Shown here in pieces: positions 16,299 to 24,372 of a stretch of DNA of 60,095 nt (the first letter of the stretch is position 1; each line of letters opens with the position of its first letter). The stretch is from positions 1 through 60,095 of the forward strand of contig NZ_VFVL01000037.1 in the NCBI RefSeq assembly GCF_006442815.1, written 5' to 3'. The position numbers and the translations under genes are program-made. The notes under the pieces are model-generated. The model did not search any database. It was not told the origin of the DNA and was given only the letters and a program-made list of their open reading frames with translations. This DNA comes from Mesorhizobium sp. B2-4-3. GTDB taxonomy: Bacteria; Pseudomonadota; Alphaproteobacteria; Rhizobiales; Rhizobiaceae.

Positions 16299-16869
16299 GC
16301 ACATCGTCTGGACCGAACAGGCGTCGCCCCGGATTCTTCGTGCGACCAAGCTACCTGCTTCCACGGACACGTTCCTGCCGGGCGTTCAAGCCGCCAACCT
16401 CGATGGTGCCAGCACATGGACCGAGGCAGATCATGTCCACATTCTCTGGCAGCCGGCGCGCGAAGTGCATCAGGTAGTCGCCAGCAAATCCGACACCTCG
16501 CATGGAATGAACGCCCTCATCCTGCCGCTAGACGAGAATTTTGAGACGAGGCTCGACGCGGCACGCCGCTTCTGGCGGGCGCTGAACGGCCGACCTCCTA
16601 GCCGGGGCTATGGTTCTCTGCCGCAACAGACGAAGCTGAGACATATTCTCAATCTGCGCGCTCATGACGGCAGGGCTGCCAGGGCGACATACCGCCGGAT
16701 CGCCGAGGTATTATTGTCGCCCGAGCCGATCACACCACGCGACTGGCGCGATCATCATCTTCGCCACAAGGTGCGCGCCATCCTGCATCGCGCCGACCGC
16801 CTAGTCGCCGGCGGCTATCGCGATCTTTTGCTCTATCCGCAAAGCCGCGGCCGCAAGTCCGACATCTGA
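16240..16869 (+). CDS. fseA: FseA, 3' frame (DUF2285 domain; msi171-like)
   Basis: The +1 frame carrying the bulk of FseA. No ribosome site supports the TTG at 16240, so the functional product is probably the frameshift fusion (about 264 residues), not an independent protein. The DUF2285 core is clear: LDENFETRLDAARRFWRAL, then LRHILNLRAHDGRAARATYR, then HHLRHKVRAILHRADRLVAGGYR. DUF2285 is a variant helix-turn-helix that supports DNA binding in FseA-type activators. FseA activates the excisionase gene rdfS, which follows 132 bp downstream. Confidence 0.82.
   Translation: MPLDGARDFTVVGDKPLSSKHIVWTEQASPRILRATKLPASTDTFLPGVQAANLDGASTWTEADHVHILWQPAREVHQVVASKSDTSHGMNALILPLDENFETRLDAARRFWRALNGRPPSRGYGSLPQQTKLRHILNLRAHDGRAARATYRRIAEVLLSPEPITPRDWRDHHLRHKVRAILHRADRLVAGGYRDLLLYPQSRGRKSDI
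16260..16266 (+). other. Programmed +1 ribosomal frameshift site (CGA UUU C)
   Basis: In the first frame the codons read CGA TTT CAC. Shifting +1 on TTT gives TTC ACA GTC, so Phe is read in both frames. The joined product runs RWGARF-TVVGDKP, continuing straight into the DUF2285 part. The +1 frame is closed upstream by TGA at 16222-16224, so the shift must occur between 16225 and 16298. This matches the mechanism reported for R7A FseA. Confidence 0.8.
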
Positions 16870-17001
16870 AGCTTTCGGCAAAGGGTAGCAAAAACGCTGT
16901 CCCGATCTTTGCCCTCCCTCCCGTTTTTTCAATTCGGTCATCGTCCGTTTCGCGCGTCCCGGCAGGCCAGGACGACCGCAAAACCGAATGGAGATCGAGC
17001 A

Positions 17002-17283
17002 ATGTCGAGTGGTTCCGCGGACGCGCCCAAAAAATATCTTCGCACGAAGGAGGCTGCCCCTGTCGTCGGCCTTTGTGCCCGGACACTCGAAAAGCACCGC
17101 ACCTACGGCACCGGTCCCACATATCGCAAGATCGGTGGCCGCGTTCTCTATGACATCGATGACCTGCATGCCTGGATCGCGCAGGGCGCCCGGACATCGA
17201 CTAGCGACACCAACGCCTCAGAACTTCCCCCCGCCAAGCCACACGCGGCGCGGGCGCCTGCCTATGCCGGCAAGCAGCGCTGA
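17002..17283 (+). CDS. rdfS: RdfS-like excisionase (recombination directionality factor)
   Basis: A 93-residue protein from ATG 17002 with a GGAG ribosome site about 8 bp upstream. It has a MerR/AlpA-like (HTH_17) winged helix: KYLRTKEAAPVVGLCARTLE, then KHRTYGTGPTYRKIGGRVLY, then DIDDLHAWI. RdfS of ICEMlSymR7A is this kind of small protein; it directs the ICE integrase toward excision and is the target of FseA activation. The integrase and att sites are not in this window. Followed closely by repA and the traF cluster. Confidence 0.75.
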   Translation: MSSGSADAPKKYLRTKEAAPVVGLCARTLEKHRTYGTGPTYRKIGGRVLYDIDDLHAWIAQGARTSTSDTNASELPPAKPHAARAPAYAGKQR

Positions 17284-17292
17284 GGAACTGCA

Positions 17293-18159
17293 ATGCGTGC
17301 GCCGCCAACAGAACTGGAAGCTGCTGCGCTCTTTCACGCGCGGCCCGGCAAAATGGCCTTGCGCGACGCGCAGGATTTGATGGCTTGGCCGTTCTTTTCG
17401 CTCGCAAAATCGCGCCGGATCACGCCGATCGACTTTCGCATGGGTGAGATCTCGATCCGTGTCGAAGCCACCATCGACCACGGAATGGCAACCATCTGGG
17501 ATGCGGACATCCTCATCTGGGCAGCCTCGCAGATTGTCGATGCGCGTGACAACGGGTTGCGGACGTCGCGTATGATGGCGGCAACGCCGCATGAGATCCT
17601 GACTTTCATCGGCCGCGGCACGTCTGCCCGAGAGTATGGGCTGCTCAAGGCGGCACTCGACCGGCTTCAGTCGACCACTGTCGCCACCTCGATCCGGCAG
17701 CCGACCGAACGGCGTATGCACCGTTTCTCCTGGATCAACGAGTGGAAAGAGCGCGTTGACAATCGTAGCCGGCCGCTCGGCATCGAGCTTGTCCTGCCCG
17801 ATTGGTTCTATGCCGGCATCATGGTCGACGCCTTCGTGCTCACTATCGACCGCGCCTACTTCGACCTGACCGGCGGCATCGAGCGCTGGCTCTATCGGCT
17901 CGTACGAAAACATGGCGGCCGACAGGCGCATGGCTGGTCCTTTGACCTCCGCCATCTCCACATAAAGTCTGGCAGCCTGTCAGCTTACAAGCGCTTCGCC
18001 TTCGAGGTGCGCGGCATCGTTCGCCGTCAATCGCTTCCAGGCTATCGGCTCGAACTCGGCCTGACCCAGGCCGGCGAGCCGCTGCTGACCTTCAAGCCCT
18101 CCCACCCGGATCCATTCATGCGCTTTCGCAAGGCGCGGGCTGCGGAGGACAACCTGTGA
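17293..18159 (+). CDS. repA: RepA-like replication initiator (RPA family)
   Basis: A 288-residue protein. GKMALRDAQDLMAWPFFSLA near 20-39 and a GYRLELGLTQAGEPLLTF C-terminal segment match the plasmid replication initiator protein A family common on alphaproteobacterial ICEs and plasmids. It starts 9 bp after rdfS, so it belongs to the same excision-induced operon. Autonomous replication of the excised circle is a plausible role. Iteron-like repeats begin just after the gene. Replication function is inferred from family and iterons. Confidence 0.85.
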   Translation: MRAPPTELEAAALFHARPGKMALRDAQDLMAWPFFSLAKSRRITPIDFRMGEISIRVEATIDHGMATIWDADILIWAASQIVDARDNGLRTSRMMAATPHEILTFIGRGTSAREYGLLKAALDRLQSTTVATSIRQPTERRMHRFSWINEWKERVDNRSRPLGIELVLPDWFYAGIMVDAFVLTIDRAYFDLTGGIERWLYRLVRKHGGRQAHGWSFDLRHLHIKSGSLSAYKRFAFEVRGIVRRQSLPGYRLELGLTQAGEPLLTFKPSHPDPFMRFRKARAAEDNL

Positions 18160-18170
18160 ATCAGTCCGTC

Positions 18171-18306
18171 ATTTCAGGAACCCGCGGACACGGGATTTCG
18201 GGAACCTGTTTCTCGGCATTTCAGGAACCCGAACGATGCTCAAACTGTGGAACCGAAAGCCGAATTCGGCCCGCTAACTTACCTAACCCAGAATCCTTCG
18301 GATTCT
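18171..18306. repeat. Iteron-like repeats and stem-loops after repA (candidate oriV)
   Basis: Three 14-bp direct repeats, ATTTCAGGAACCCG and variants, start at 18171, 18195 and 18218, a spacing of 23-24 bp or about two helical turns. A perfect palindrome GCCGAATTCGGC (18259-18270) and a hairpin AGAATCC/GGATTCT (18290-18306) follow. Iterons beside a rep gene usually form the initiator-binding origin. An open frame from 18156 overlaps this region but does not look coding. Confidence 0.55.
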
Positions 18307-18472
18307 TTCTAACCGCAGGCATGCTTCCGGAAGGCTGTGAACGATCTTCGTCATGTGACGGCGGGTGCGCGCTCGAGGCCGTCGAAATCAGCCCAAATCA
18401 TCGCACGACGACGAATGGGTCCGCGAACTCAATTGCTGTCGAGGGCTTTCGGTTCGCCAAGGGGAGGGCGCC

Positions 18473-18937
18473 ATGAGCGACCTAACCTTTGTGGAACTGA
18501 TTTGGTTGAAGAAGCGGATCGAGAACTACATTCGCTTCGGCAAGACCGTCGAGAACAGGATCATCGACAGGAGCCGACGCATCGTCGCCTTCGCGCCAGG
18601 CAACATTTTCGCGTTCGTCCGCTGGACGGCGAACGACTTTGGCACCGTCGCCGCGCGTATCGACATCCTGCGTGCTGTCAGTCCTGGTAAACGCTGCTCG
18701 ACCGTCGCCTATGTGCGGCCCGGCGCCGACATCCTTGTGACCGCCATCGGCTGGCCGAAAGTGGAAAGGGTGCTGCAGGCCATCGACGCCGTCGAGGCGA
18801 TCGGCATCGATCCCGTCGACGTCTCGCCAGAATACTGGCGCCATGTCCATAGCCGGCTTGCCGCGCGCGAAAACCCTCGGCCTTACACACGGCAGCGTCA
18901 CGAAGCGTGGCTGCTGCGTCGGCGGATTGAGCCATGA
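18473..18937 (+). CDS. DUF2840 domain-containing protein
   Basis: A 154-residue protein; ATG 18473 is chosen because it follows AGGGGAGGG, and upstream residues are not conserved-looking. The sequence matches DUF2840 (EHRIRFGK-type start, then IVAFAPGNIFAFVRW, then VRPGADILVTAIGWPKV). The family always accompanies traF in rhizobial and sphingomonad ICE/plasmid clusters; its function is unknown. Its stop overlaps the traF start in an ATGA. Confidence 0.85.
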   Translation: MSDLTFVELIWLKKRIENYIRFGKTVENRIIDRSRRIVAFAPGNIFAFVRWTANDFGTVAARIDILRAVSPGKRCSTVAYVRPGADILVTAIGWPKVERVLQAIDAVEAIGIDPVDVSPEYWRHVHSRLAARENPRPYTRQRHEAWLLRRRIEP

Positions 18938-19494
18938 GCGCGCGTCGAACGATCGTCGCGGCAATGCTCGCCGGCGCGGCGCTTGCCGTCGCTCCTGCCT
19001 GGAGCAGACACGGCCCTTGGTTGATCTGGAACGCATCGGCGAGCGTTCCGATCGGACTCTATCGCGTTGAACCCGGCCGTGCACTCGGTGTCGGCGATCT
19101 TGCCGTCGTCATGCCACCGGAGCCACTCGCTGAACTCTTGGCCGAGCGCCGATATCTGCCCCGTAGCGTATCGCTTCTGAAGCGCGTCCTGGCACTTGGC
19201 GGGGAAGCAGTCTGTCGCAGCGGCCTAGCCGTCACCGTACGCGGTGTGACCTATGGATATGCGCGCGAGCGCGATAGCCGCGGCAGGCCACTGCCCACCT
19301 GGCAGGGCTGCCGCGTCATTGGCGATAGCGAATTATTCCTCATGAACCGGGGCGTCGCGGACAGTTTTGACGGCCGCTACTTCGGCCCGCTTCCCATGAC
19401 CGCCGTCGTCGGTCGAGCGGTTCCCGTCTGGACAAACGTCAACACATCTCCGGCGCCGCATTTGCCGGTCGAACCGTCTTCCCGCGAGCCGTGA
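18934..19494 (+). CDS. traF: TraF-type conjugal S26 signal peptidase
   Basis: A 186-residue membrane-anchored protease. It has an N-terminal transmembrane segment (about 8-24), catalytic Ser near 37 in NASASVPIGLYRV and Lys near 83 in LLKRVLALGGE. TraF processes the pilin TrbC into its mature, often cyclic, form during mating-pore assembly. TrbC is encoded 16 kb downstream in the trb operon. Start overlaps the DUF2840 stop, so the two are co-translated. Confidence 0.92.
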   Translation: MSARRTIVAAMLAGAALAVAPAWSRHGPWLIWNASASVPIGLYRVEPGRALGVGDLAVVMPPEPLAELLAERRYLPRSVSLLKRVLALGGEAVCRSGLAVTVRGVTYGYARERDSRGRPLPTWQGCRVIGDSELFLMNRGVADSFDGRYFGPLPMTAVVGRAVPVWTNVNTSPAPHLPVEPSSREP

Positions 19495-19528
19495 CGGCTC
19501 AATCCCGCACTAACGAAAGGACTTTCGC

Positions 19529-19855
19529 ATGACCCAGATCGGCACTTTCACGCGCAATGATGACGGCTTCTTCGGCAATATCTGCACCCTCACGATCGAC
19601 GCCAAGCTCGCCATCCTGCCTGCCGAACAAGCAGACGGGGAGAACGCACCGCAACACCGGATCTACTGCGAAGGTGTTGAGATTGGTGCAGCGTGGGATC
19701 GCACCAGCGAAAAGGCCGGAGCCTGGCTTTCCATCCTCTTCGACGATCCGACGTTTACGCAACCGATCCGCGCCAGTCTGTTCCAGGCCGCTTCCGAAAA
19801 AGACGTCTGGAACCTGCATTGGAGCCGGCCTTCAAAGCGCGATGAGCGGGCATGA
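19529..19855 (+). CDS. DUF736 family protein (copy 2)
   Basis: A 108-residue paralogue of 12549-12860: IGTFTRNDDGFFGNICTLTI, then HRIYCEGVEIGAAWDRT, then AWLSILFDDPTFTQPIRASL. It lies between traF and the lytic transglycosylase with a CGAAAGGA ribosome site. Its place in the transfer operon suggests a transfer-linked role, but function is unknown. Confidence 0.92.
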   Translation: MTQIGTFTRNDDGFFGNICTLTIDAKLAILPAEQADGENAPQHRIYCEGVEIGAAWDRTSEKAGAWLSILFDDPTFTQPIRASLFQAASEKDVWNLHWSRPSKRDERA

Positions 19856-20930
19856 TCCGATGCCGCGATTGCGCCCCAGAAATCCTTCCGTCGCAAACCC
19901 TTTGATCGATTGGGCCGCGGTCAAACCCTTCGACCCGATCGCCCGCCAGGCAGCCGTCGCGCGCAGCGAAGGTCAAGGGCGGTCGGACGCTTGCTTTTCG
20001 ATCGACGCGTTTTTTGCGGATCGGTCCGCCCGGCGGAGCCTTGCCCTTGACCGAAGCGAGCACGGCGGCAGGCTATCAGCGTGTCGGGACGGCGAACGCC
20101 GCGCCCCCGTCCGTCATTCCATTTCAATGCTCTCGGTGTGCGCGCTTCTTGCGTTTGTCATTCCGCCCGGACGCGCAGACGCATCGTGTTCTCCACCACA
20201 GTCTCGCGGAAACATTGCAATAGCGTCGAAGAATGACTGGTCTGCTCACGTCCGCGAAGCTGCTAAACGCTATGACATTCCCGAGCATCTGATACGCGCG
20301 GTCATACATGTCGAAAGCGGTGGCGATGTTCGCGCGGTTTCGTCAAAAGGTGCGCTGGGCCTGATGCAGATCATGCCGGCAACCTGGCAGGAATTGCGCT
20401 TCAAACATCGGCTCGGCAGCAATCCATTCGACCCCCGAGACAACATCCTGGCCGGCGCCGCTTATCTCCGCGAGATGCGCGATCGCTTCGGCGCGAGGGG
20501 ATTTCTCGCCGCCTACAATGCCGGACCGCAGCGCTACGACGAGCATCTTTCAAAGGGTCGCCCGCTTCCTCGGGAGACGGTCGACTACGTCGCGAAGCTC
20601 GCGCCACAAATCAAAGGGACTGCTGAAATTGCGTTCTGCTTGCGGCGAACGGGAAGCAGGTCGGATGCGTATCATTCGCCGCTGTTCGACGAGGCCGCGG
20701 ATGTAGCGAGCAATACCAAGCTGCACCGCGACGAAGGCCAGCATAGCGCAACCGTCACGGTATTTGCGGCGGTTCGTTCAGTCGGCAGGCTGTCACCGAT
20801 GCGCGTGTTTGCCCCTGACCTGACGGCGATTGAACCATCGCCGGATATCGCGCCGCCAGTTGCCGGTCCAACACCAAGGCTCGGTCCGAACGACCTCTTT
20901 ATCCATCAGTTTCCAAGGACGTCGCGATGA
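19842..20930 (+). CDS. Lytic transglycosylase of the conjugation system
   Basis: The SLT domain is clear: RYDIPEHLIRAVIHVESGGD with the catalytic Glu, SSKGALGLMQIMPATW, and LAAYNAGPQRY. Such enzymes open peptidoglycan for mating-pore assembly. The start is uncertain. ATG 19842 and 19860 overlap or abut DUF736 and fit the operon, but a clean signal peptide (LSVCALLAFVIPPGRADA) begins at ATG 20127, about 95 residues in, with no ribosome site. Either the protein has a cytoplasmic N-terminal extension and a signal anchor, or translation starts at 20127. The stop lies within the ATGA at 20927. Confidence 0.85.
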   Translation: MSGHDPMPRLRPRNPSVANPLIDWAAVKPFDPIARQAAVARSEGQGRSDACFSIDAFFADRSARRSLALDRSEHGGRLSACRDGERRAPVRHSISMLSVCALLAFVIPPGRADASCSPPQSRGNIAIASKNDWSAHVREAAKRYDIPEHLIRAVIHVESGGDVRAVSSKGALGLMQIMPATWQELRFKHRLGSNPFDPRDNILAGAAYLREMRDRFGARGFLAAYNAGPQRYDEHLSKGRPLPRETVDYVAKLAPQIKGTAEIAFCLRRTGSRSDAYHSPLFDEAADVASNTKLHRDEGQHSATVTVFAAVRSVGRLSPMRVFAPDLTAIEPSPDIAPPVAGPTPRLGPNDLFIHQFPRTSR

Positions 20931-21024
20931 TCACCAGATTTCTCGTAAGTCGCGTTCCGGCCTGTTCCGTCGCGGGATTGGCGGCGGGAGAGGAGGTGTC
21001 GGGGAGGGATGGCAAGATAAAAGA

Positions 21025-21118
21025 CCGCGATGTGCGGTCCAGTCGGTTGGGTTGTTTTGATTGGCCCTTTCGCACCGATCCGCACATCGCGGATCAGGTA
21101 CGCACGGTGCGCACCGTG
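21025..21118. other. oriT: Candidate origin of transfer (oriT)
   Basis: Immediately upstream of the relaxase gene are a 13-bp perfect inverted repeat, CCGCGATGTGCGG (21025-21037) and CCGCACATCGCGG (21080-21092), and a 16-bp perfect palindrome CACGGTGC/GCACCGTG (21103-21118). Relaxase genes commonly lie beside their oriT, and inverted repeats flank the nick site. The overlapping frame 20927-21181 does not look like a protein. The nick position cannot be called. Confidence 0.5.
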
Positions 21119-21167
21119 ATCTTCATCGACGAAATCAACGTATGTCGCACCTCGTGGCAAAATCCCT

Positions 21168-22907
21168 ATGAGCCGAGATGACGATTTCCGTGTGCGGCCA
21201 GGCCTCATACGCTCACGGCAGGGTCAGCGGGCAAGGCCGTTTATCGCCCAGGCGCTTGCCGCTGCGCAAAAGGCCGGCGGGGGTATCTCGCGGAATGGCA
21301 GGATCACGTCGAAGGGCAGATCGGCCTTTGGGCGGGGAAGGACGGCGAGTATTCGTGCCAATCGCCTGATCACCAGCCGTTCGCGCTTTTCGACGGTTAA
21401 GGCGCTGGTCGTCCGCCACAGGGGAACGAACGCTTCGCTGCCCCGGCATCTCAACTACCTGCGCCGTGAAGGTGTGACACGCGACGGCGAGAAAGCCCAT
21501 ATGTTCGGTCCCGAAACCGAGGATGCCGACGCCAAGGATTTCGCCGAGCAGTGCAAGGACGACCGGCATCATTTCCGCTTCATCGTCTCACCGGAAGACG
21601 CCGTTCAAATGGCTGACATGAAGAGCTTCACTCGGGATTTGATGGCGCAGGTCGAAAAGGATCTGGGCACCAGGCTGGAGTGGCTCGCGGTCGATCATTG
21701 GAACACCGACAACCCTCATGTTCACATCATTCTGCGCGGTCGCGCAGATGATGGTCAGGATCTCGTCATATCCCGGGACTACATCAAGGCCGGCATGCGC
21801 GATCGCGCACAGGACCTGATCACTCAGGAACTCGGGCCCCGCAATGATCTCGACATACGCCGGTCGCTCGACCGACAAATTGAGGTGGAGCGCTGGACAC
21901 AGCTCGACCGCCAGCTCCGGCGAGATTCCGATCAGCAGGGGATCATCGAGGTCGCGCCGTCTCTCGCTAAAGCCCCGGACGAGTATCTGGCGTTCAAGGT
22001 GGGAAGACTCCGATATCTGGAAAGCATGGGCCTCGCCGCCGAGATCGGCCCCGGCCAATGGGCCATGGTGGAAGAAGCAGAGCCGACCTTGCGAGCGCTG
22101 GGGGAGCGCGGCGACATCATCAAGCGCATGCACCGCAGCCTGATGGCGAATGGCCTCGATCGGGGGCCGGCCGACTACGTGCTGGCCGCCGAGGAGATCG
22201 ACACGCAGATCATTGGCCGGCTCCTGGAACGAGGGCTTCATGACGAGCTACGCGGTTTGGCTTACGCGATCGTGGACGGCATCGACGGCCGCACACATCA
22301 CATCCGTTTCCACCATCTGGAAGCAACTGGTGATTCCACACCGGGCTCGATCGTCGAGCTCCGTCGCTACGAGGATGGCGCAGGTCACAGCCGCGTCGCG
22401 CTGGCAGTCCGTTCGGACATGTCGATCGCCGGGCAGGTCCATGCCAATGGTGCGACCTGGCTAGACCGACAACTTGTGGCGAGCAATCCAGCCGAACTGG
22501 GCGAAGGCGGCTTCGGGCGTGAGGTGAAGGACGCGCTCGATGCCCGCACCGAACACCTGATCGGGGAGGGACTCGCTCGATGGGCCGGCCAGCGCGTGAT
22601 CCTCGCGCGCAATCTGATCGTCACGCTGCGCGACCGGGAGGTTGATACCCTCGGAAAGCGGCTTGCCGCCGAAACCGGCCTGCCGTTCAGGAAGGCCGCG
22701 GACGGCGACAACGTCTCGGGCGTTTACAGCCAGCGCTTCTCGCTTGCGTCTGGCCGCTTCGCCATGATTGACGACGGGTTCGGTTTCCAGCTTGTCCCAT
22801 GGTCGCCATCGATCGAGAAGCATCTCGATCGGCACGTTTCCGGCATCGCACGCACAAGCGGCGGTGTAGACTGGTCGTTTGGACAGAAGCGAGGATTGGC
22901 CCTTTGA
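21168..22907 (+). CDS. rlxS: RlxS-like relaxase with DUF3363 (VirD2/MOBP type)
   Basis: A 579-residue relaxase. A basic Arg/Gly/Ser-rich N-terminus (1-80) precedes a candidate catalytic Tyr near 97 (HLNYLRREG), HHFRFIVSPEDA near 134-145, and the metal-binding triad in DHWNTDNPHVHIILRG near 176-191. The C-terminal half fits DUF3363. It would nick oriT, remain on the 5' end and lead the strand through TraG into the recipient. It is the counterpart of R7A rlxS. Confidence 0.9.
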   Translation: MSRDDDFRVRPGLIRSRQGQRARPFIAQALAAAQKAGGGISRNGRITSKGRSAFGRGRTASIRANRLITSRSRFSTVKALVVRHRGTNASLPRHLNYLRREGVTRDGEKAHMFGPETEDADAKDFAEQCKDDRHHFRFIVSPEDAVQMADMKSFTRDLMAQVEKDLGTRLEWLAVDHWNTDNPHVHIILRGRADDGQDLVISRDYIKAGMRDRAQDLITQELGPRNDLDIRRSLDRQIEVERWTQLDRQLRRDSDQQGIIEVAPSLAKAPDEYLAFKVGRLRYLESMGLAAEIGPGQWAMVEEAEPTLRALGERGDIIKRMHRSLMANGLDRGPADYVLAAEEIDTQIIGRLLERGLHDELRGLAYAIVDGIDGRTHHIRFHHLEATGDSTPGSIVELRRYEDGAGHSRVALAVRSDMSIAGQVHANGATWLDRQLVASNPAELGEGGFGREVKDALDARTEHLIGEGLARWAGQRVILARNLIVTLRDREVDTLGKRLAAETGLPFRKAADGDNVSGVYSQRFSLASGRFAMIDDGFGFQLVPWSPSIEKHLDRHVSGIARTSGGVDWSFGQKRGLAL

Positions 22908-22949
22908 GGTGCGCCCTGTCTCGCTCCGGCTTGCCGGCAAATGAAACTC

Positions 22950-24029
22950 TCAACGGAGTCTAAATAGCCGTAACGCGTAGGTGGCTGCCGCCAGGAGATC
23001 GCCACTAGGTGATACGGCCATGATCGATCCCCCCTCCGGCGAGGATTTCGTAACGCCAGTGATAATCAACTGGCCGCTTTCGATGTCGCCCATCCAGATC
23101 AGCCCTTCCTCAGTACTGCTGAAAAACAGGATCTTGCTGTCCTCTTTCGCCAAGTCAGCATCGAAATCGAACACTTGTGAGCGAAACGTATCCAGCGCAA
23201 GATCCTCAGCATCGCTCAACTCAGGCCTTCCTGATTTCAAGTCGAAGAGCCACAGGTTCTTGTCGGCTGATCCTACTGCGCAATTGGCAACCAGTAGCCA
23301 GTTGTCGACCACTGAAATGCTGTTGATGCCCCGTTGGGCAGCCTTGTTGTAGCGAACCCGAAATACCTCTTTCAGATCAGGCAAATGGAGCCCGACGAGA
23401 TCCCCGTCCTCGGACCCTGTAATGAGTACATCGGACCGCCAAACAGCCAAGCAGCGAATGTTGCGTAGGCCCCAAGGGTTGGCCGGTGCGTCGGGAGATT
23501 TGAGACTGATCACCTTTGCGATAGTGAACCCGCCTGACCCTTTGACCCAGAGGGCAATGGACCCATTCTCATGACCAGTGACGAGATAGCGCGTATTGCT
23601 GATCGTAACTGCCAGTCCACTATTGGCCGGACCAAGAGAGCCATCGTACGATGGACTTTCAGCTAGGGTAAACCCACTCCCCGATTCCACTGTGCCGGCG
23701 CGACGCCATACAGCCAGCGCTGATCTACCGTCAGATGTTACGAACGTTGATTTGTCGAACCTCACGAGCATCTCAACGCTGGCCCCGGTCGGTTCGGACA
23801 GTGCCTGCGTGATAATCGGGCCGAATTCGCCTTGGTGAGGTGTACGAAACAGCGTGATCGAGCCATCCCAACGACCGACAGCGAAATGCCTATCGTCGAG
23901 CCAATCCAATACTTGAGCGAAGAGAACTGTTGTGCCGGCAGGCTGTAGTGTTTGAGCTGGCCGGTCAGCGGCAGCGACCGGAAAGGTGAGACCAAGAATT
24001 GTTATCAGGCATATCCGCCATTTTGCCAT
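22950..24029 (-). CDS. Exported WD40/beta-propeller-like protein, unknown function
   Basis: A 359-residue protein, start ATG 24029 behind GGAGGAC. A Sec signal peptide (about 1-19, ending PVAA) is followed by repeating blocks such as HFAVGRWDGSITLF, RYLVTGHENGSIALW, and DVLITGSEDGDLVGL, a WD40 or quinoprotein-like propeller pattern. It lies opposite to the conjugation genes, between rlxS and traG where related ICEs are usually continuous, and its base composition looks lower in GC. Probably a later cargo insertion; the function is unknown. Confidence 0.75.
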   Translation of the reverse strand: MAKWRICLITILGLTFPVAAADRPAQTLQPAGTTVLFAQVLDWLDDRHFAVGRWDGSITLFRTPHQGEFGPIITQALSEPTGASVEMLVRFDKSTFVTSDGRSALAVWRRAGTVESGSGFTLAESPSYDGSLGPANSGLAVTISNTRYLVTGHENGSIALWVKGSGGFTIAKVISLKSPDAPANPWGLRNIRCLAVWRSDVLITGSEDGDLVGLHLPDLKEVFRVRYNKAAQRGINSISVVDNWLLVANCAVGSADKNLWLFDLKSGRPELSDAEDLALDTFRSQVFDFDADLAKEDSKILFFSSTEEGLIWMGDIESGQLIITGVTKSSPEGGSIMAVSPSGDLLAAATYALRLFRLR

Positions 24030-24372
24030 ATTGTCCTCCCCTGACTTAGCAACATTTGCCACTTCAACACGGCAAGTGATGGTGTGACAATCCAGAGAAA
24101 TCTAGTCGACGTCGAAGTACGCCAATTAGTTGGGGGCGCGAGCTTTCTAGGGGGCACAGTCGATAATTTGGGCGATGCGAGGAAGCGGATGGGGATACCG
24201 CCTCGCAGGAAAGCCATGCAATCTGGAGACCAAAGAGCAGTCACACCGGACACTCCACCGCAATTCGCCAGTCTTTTCACGCCGCGGTACGGCACAGTGA
24301 TGCTTGGGGCGGATTTGTCTTGTCGAGGCGTTCTCCGATCCCTCTGTTCTCTTGAGGGTTTAAGGAGGACAG
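24030..24372. other. Gene-free stretch upstream of traG
   Basis: 343 bp between the propeller gene start and traG; it should hold divergent promoters for both. The traG ribosome site AAGGAGG is at about 24362-24368. No convincing gene seen. Confidence 0.5.

Noticed and set aside
18156..18476. 106-codon frame after repA
   Set aside because: Overlaps iteron-like repeats; Cys/Gly/Ser-rich translation and lack of an independent ribosome site argue against coding.
20927..21181. 84-codon frame between the transglycosylase and relaxase, starting in an ATGA overlap
   Set aside because: Despite the suggestive overlap, the translation resembles no known protein and the stretch is dominated by perfect inverted repeats, better explained as oriT.
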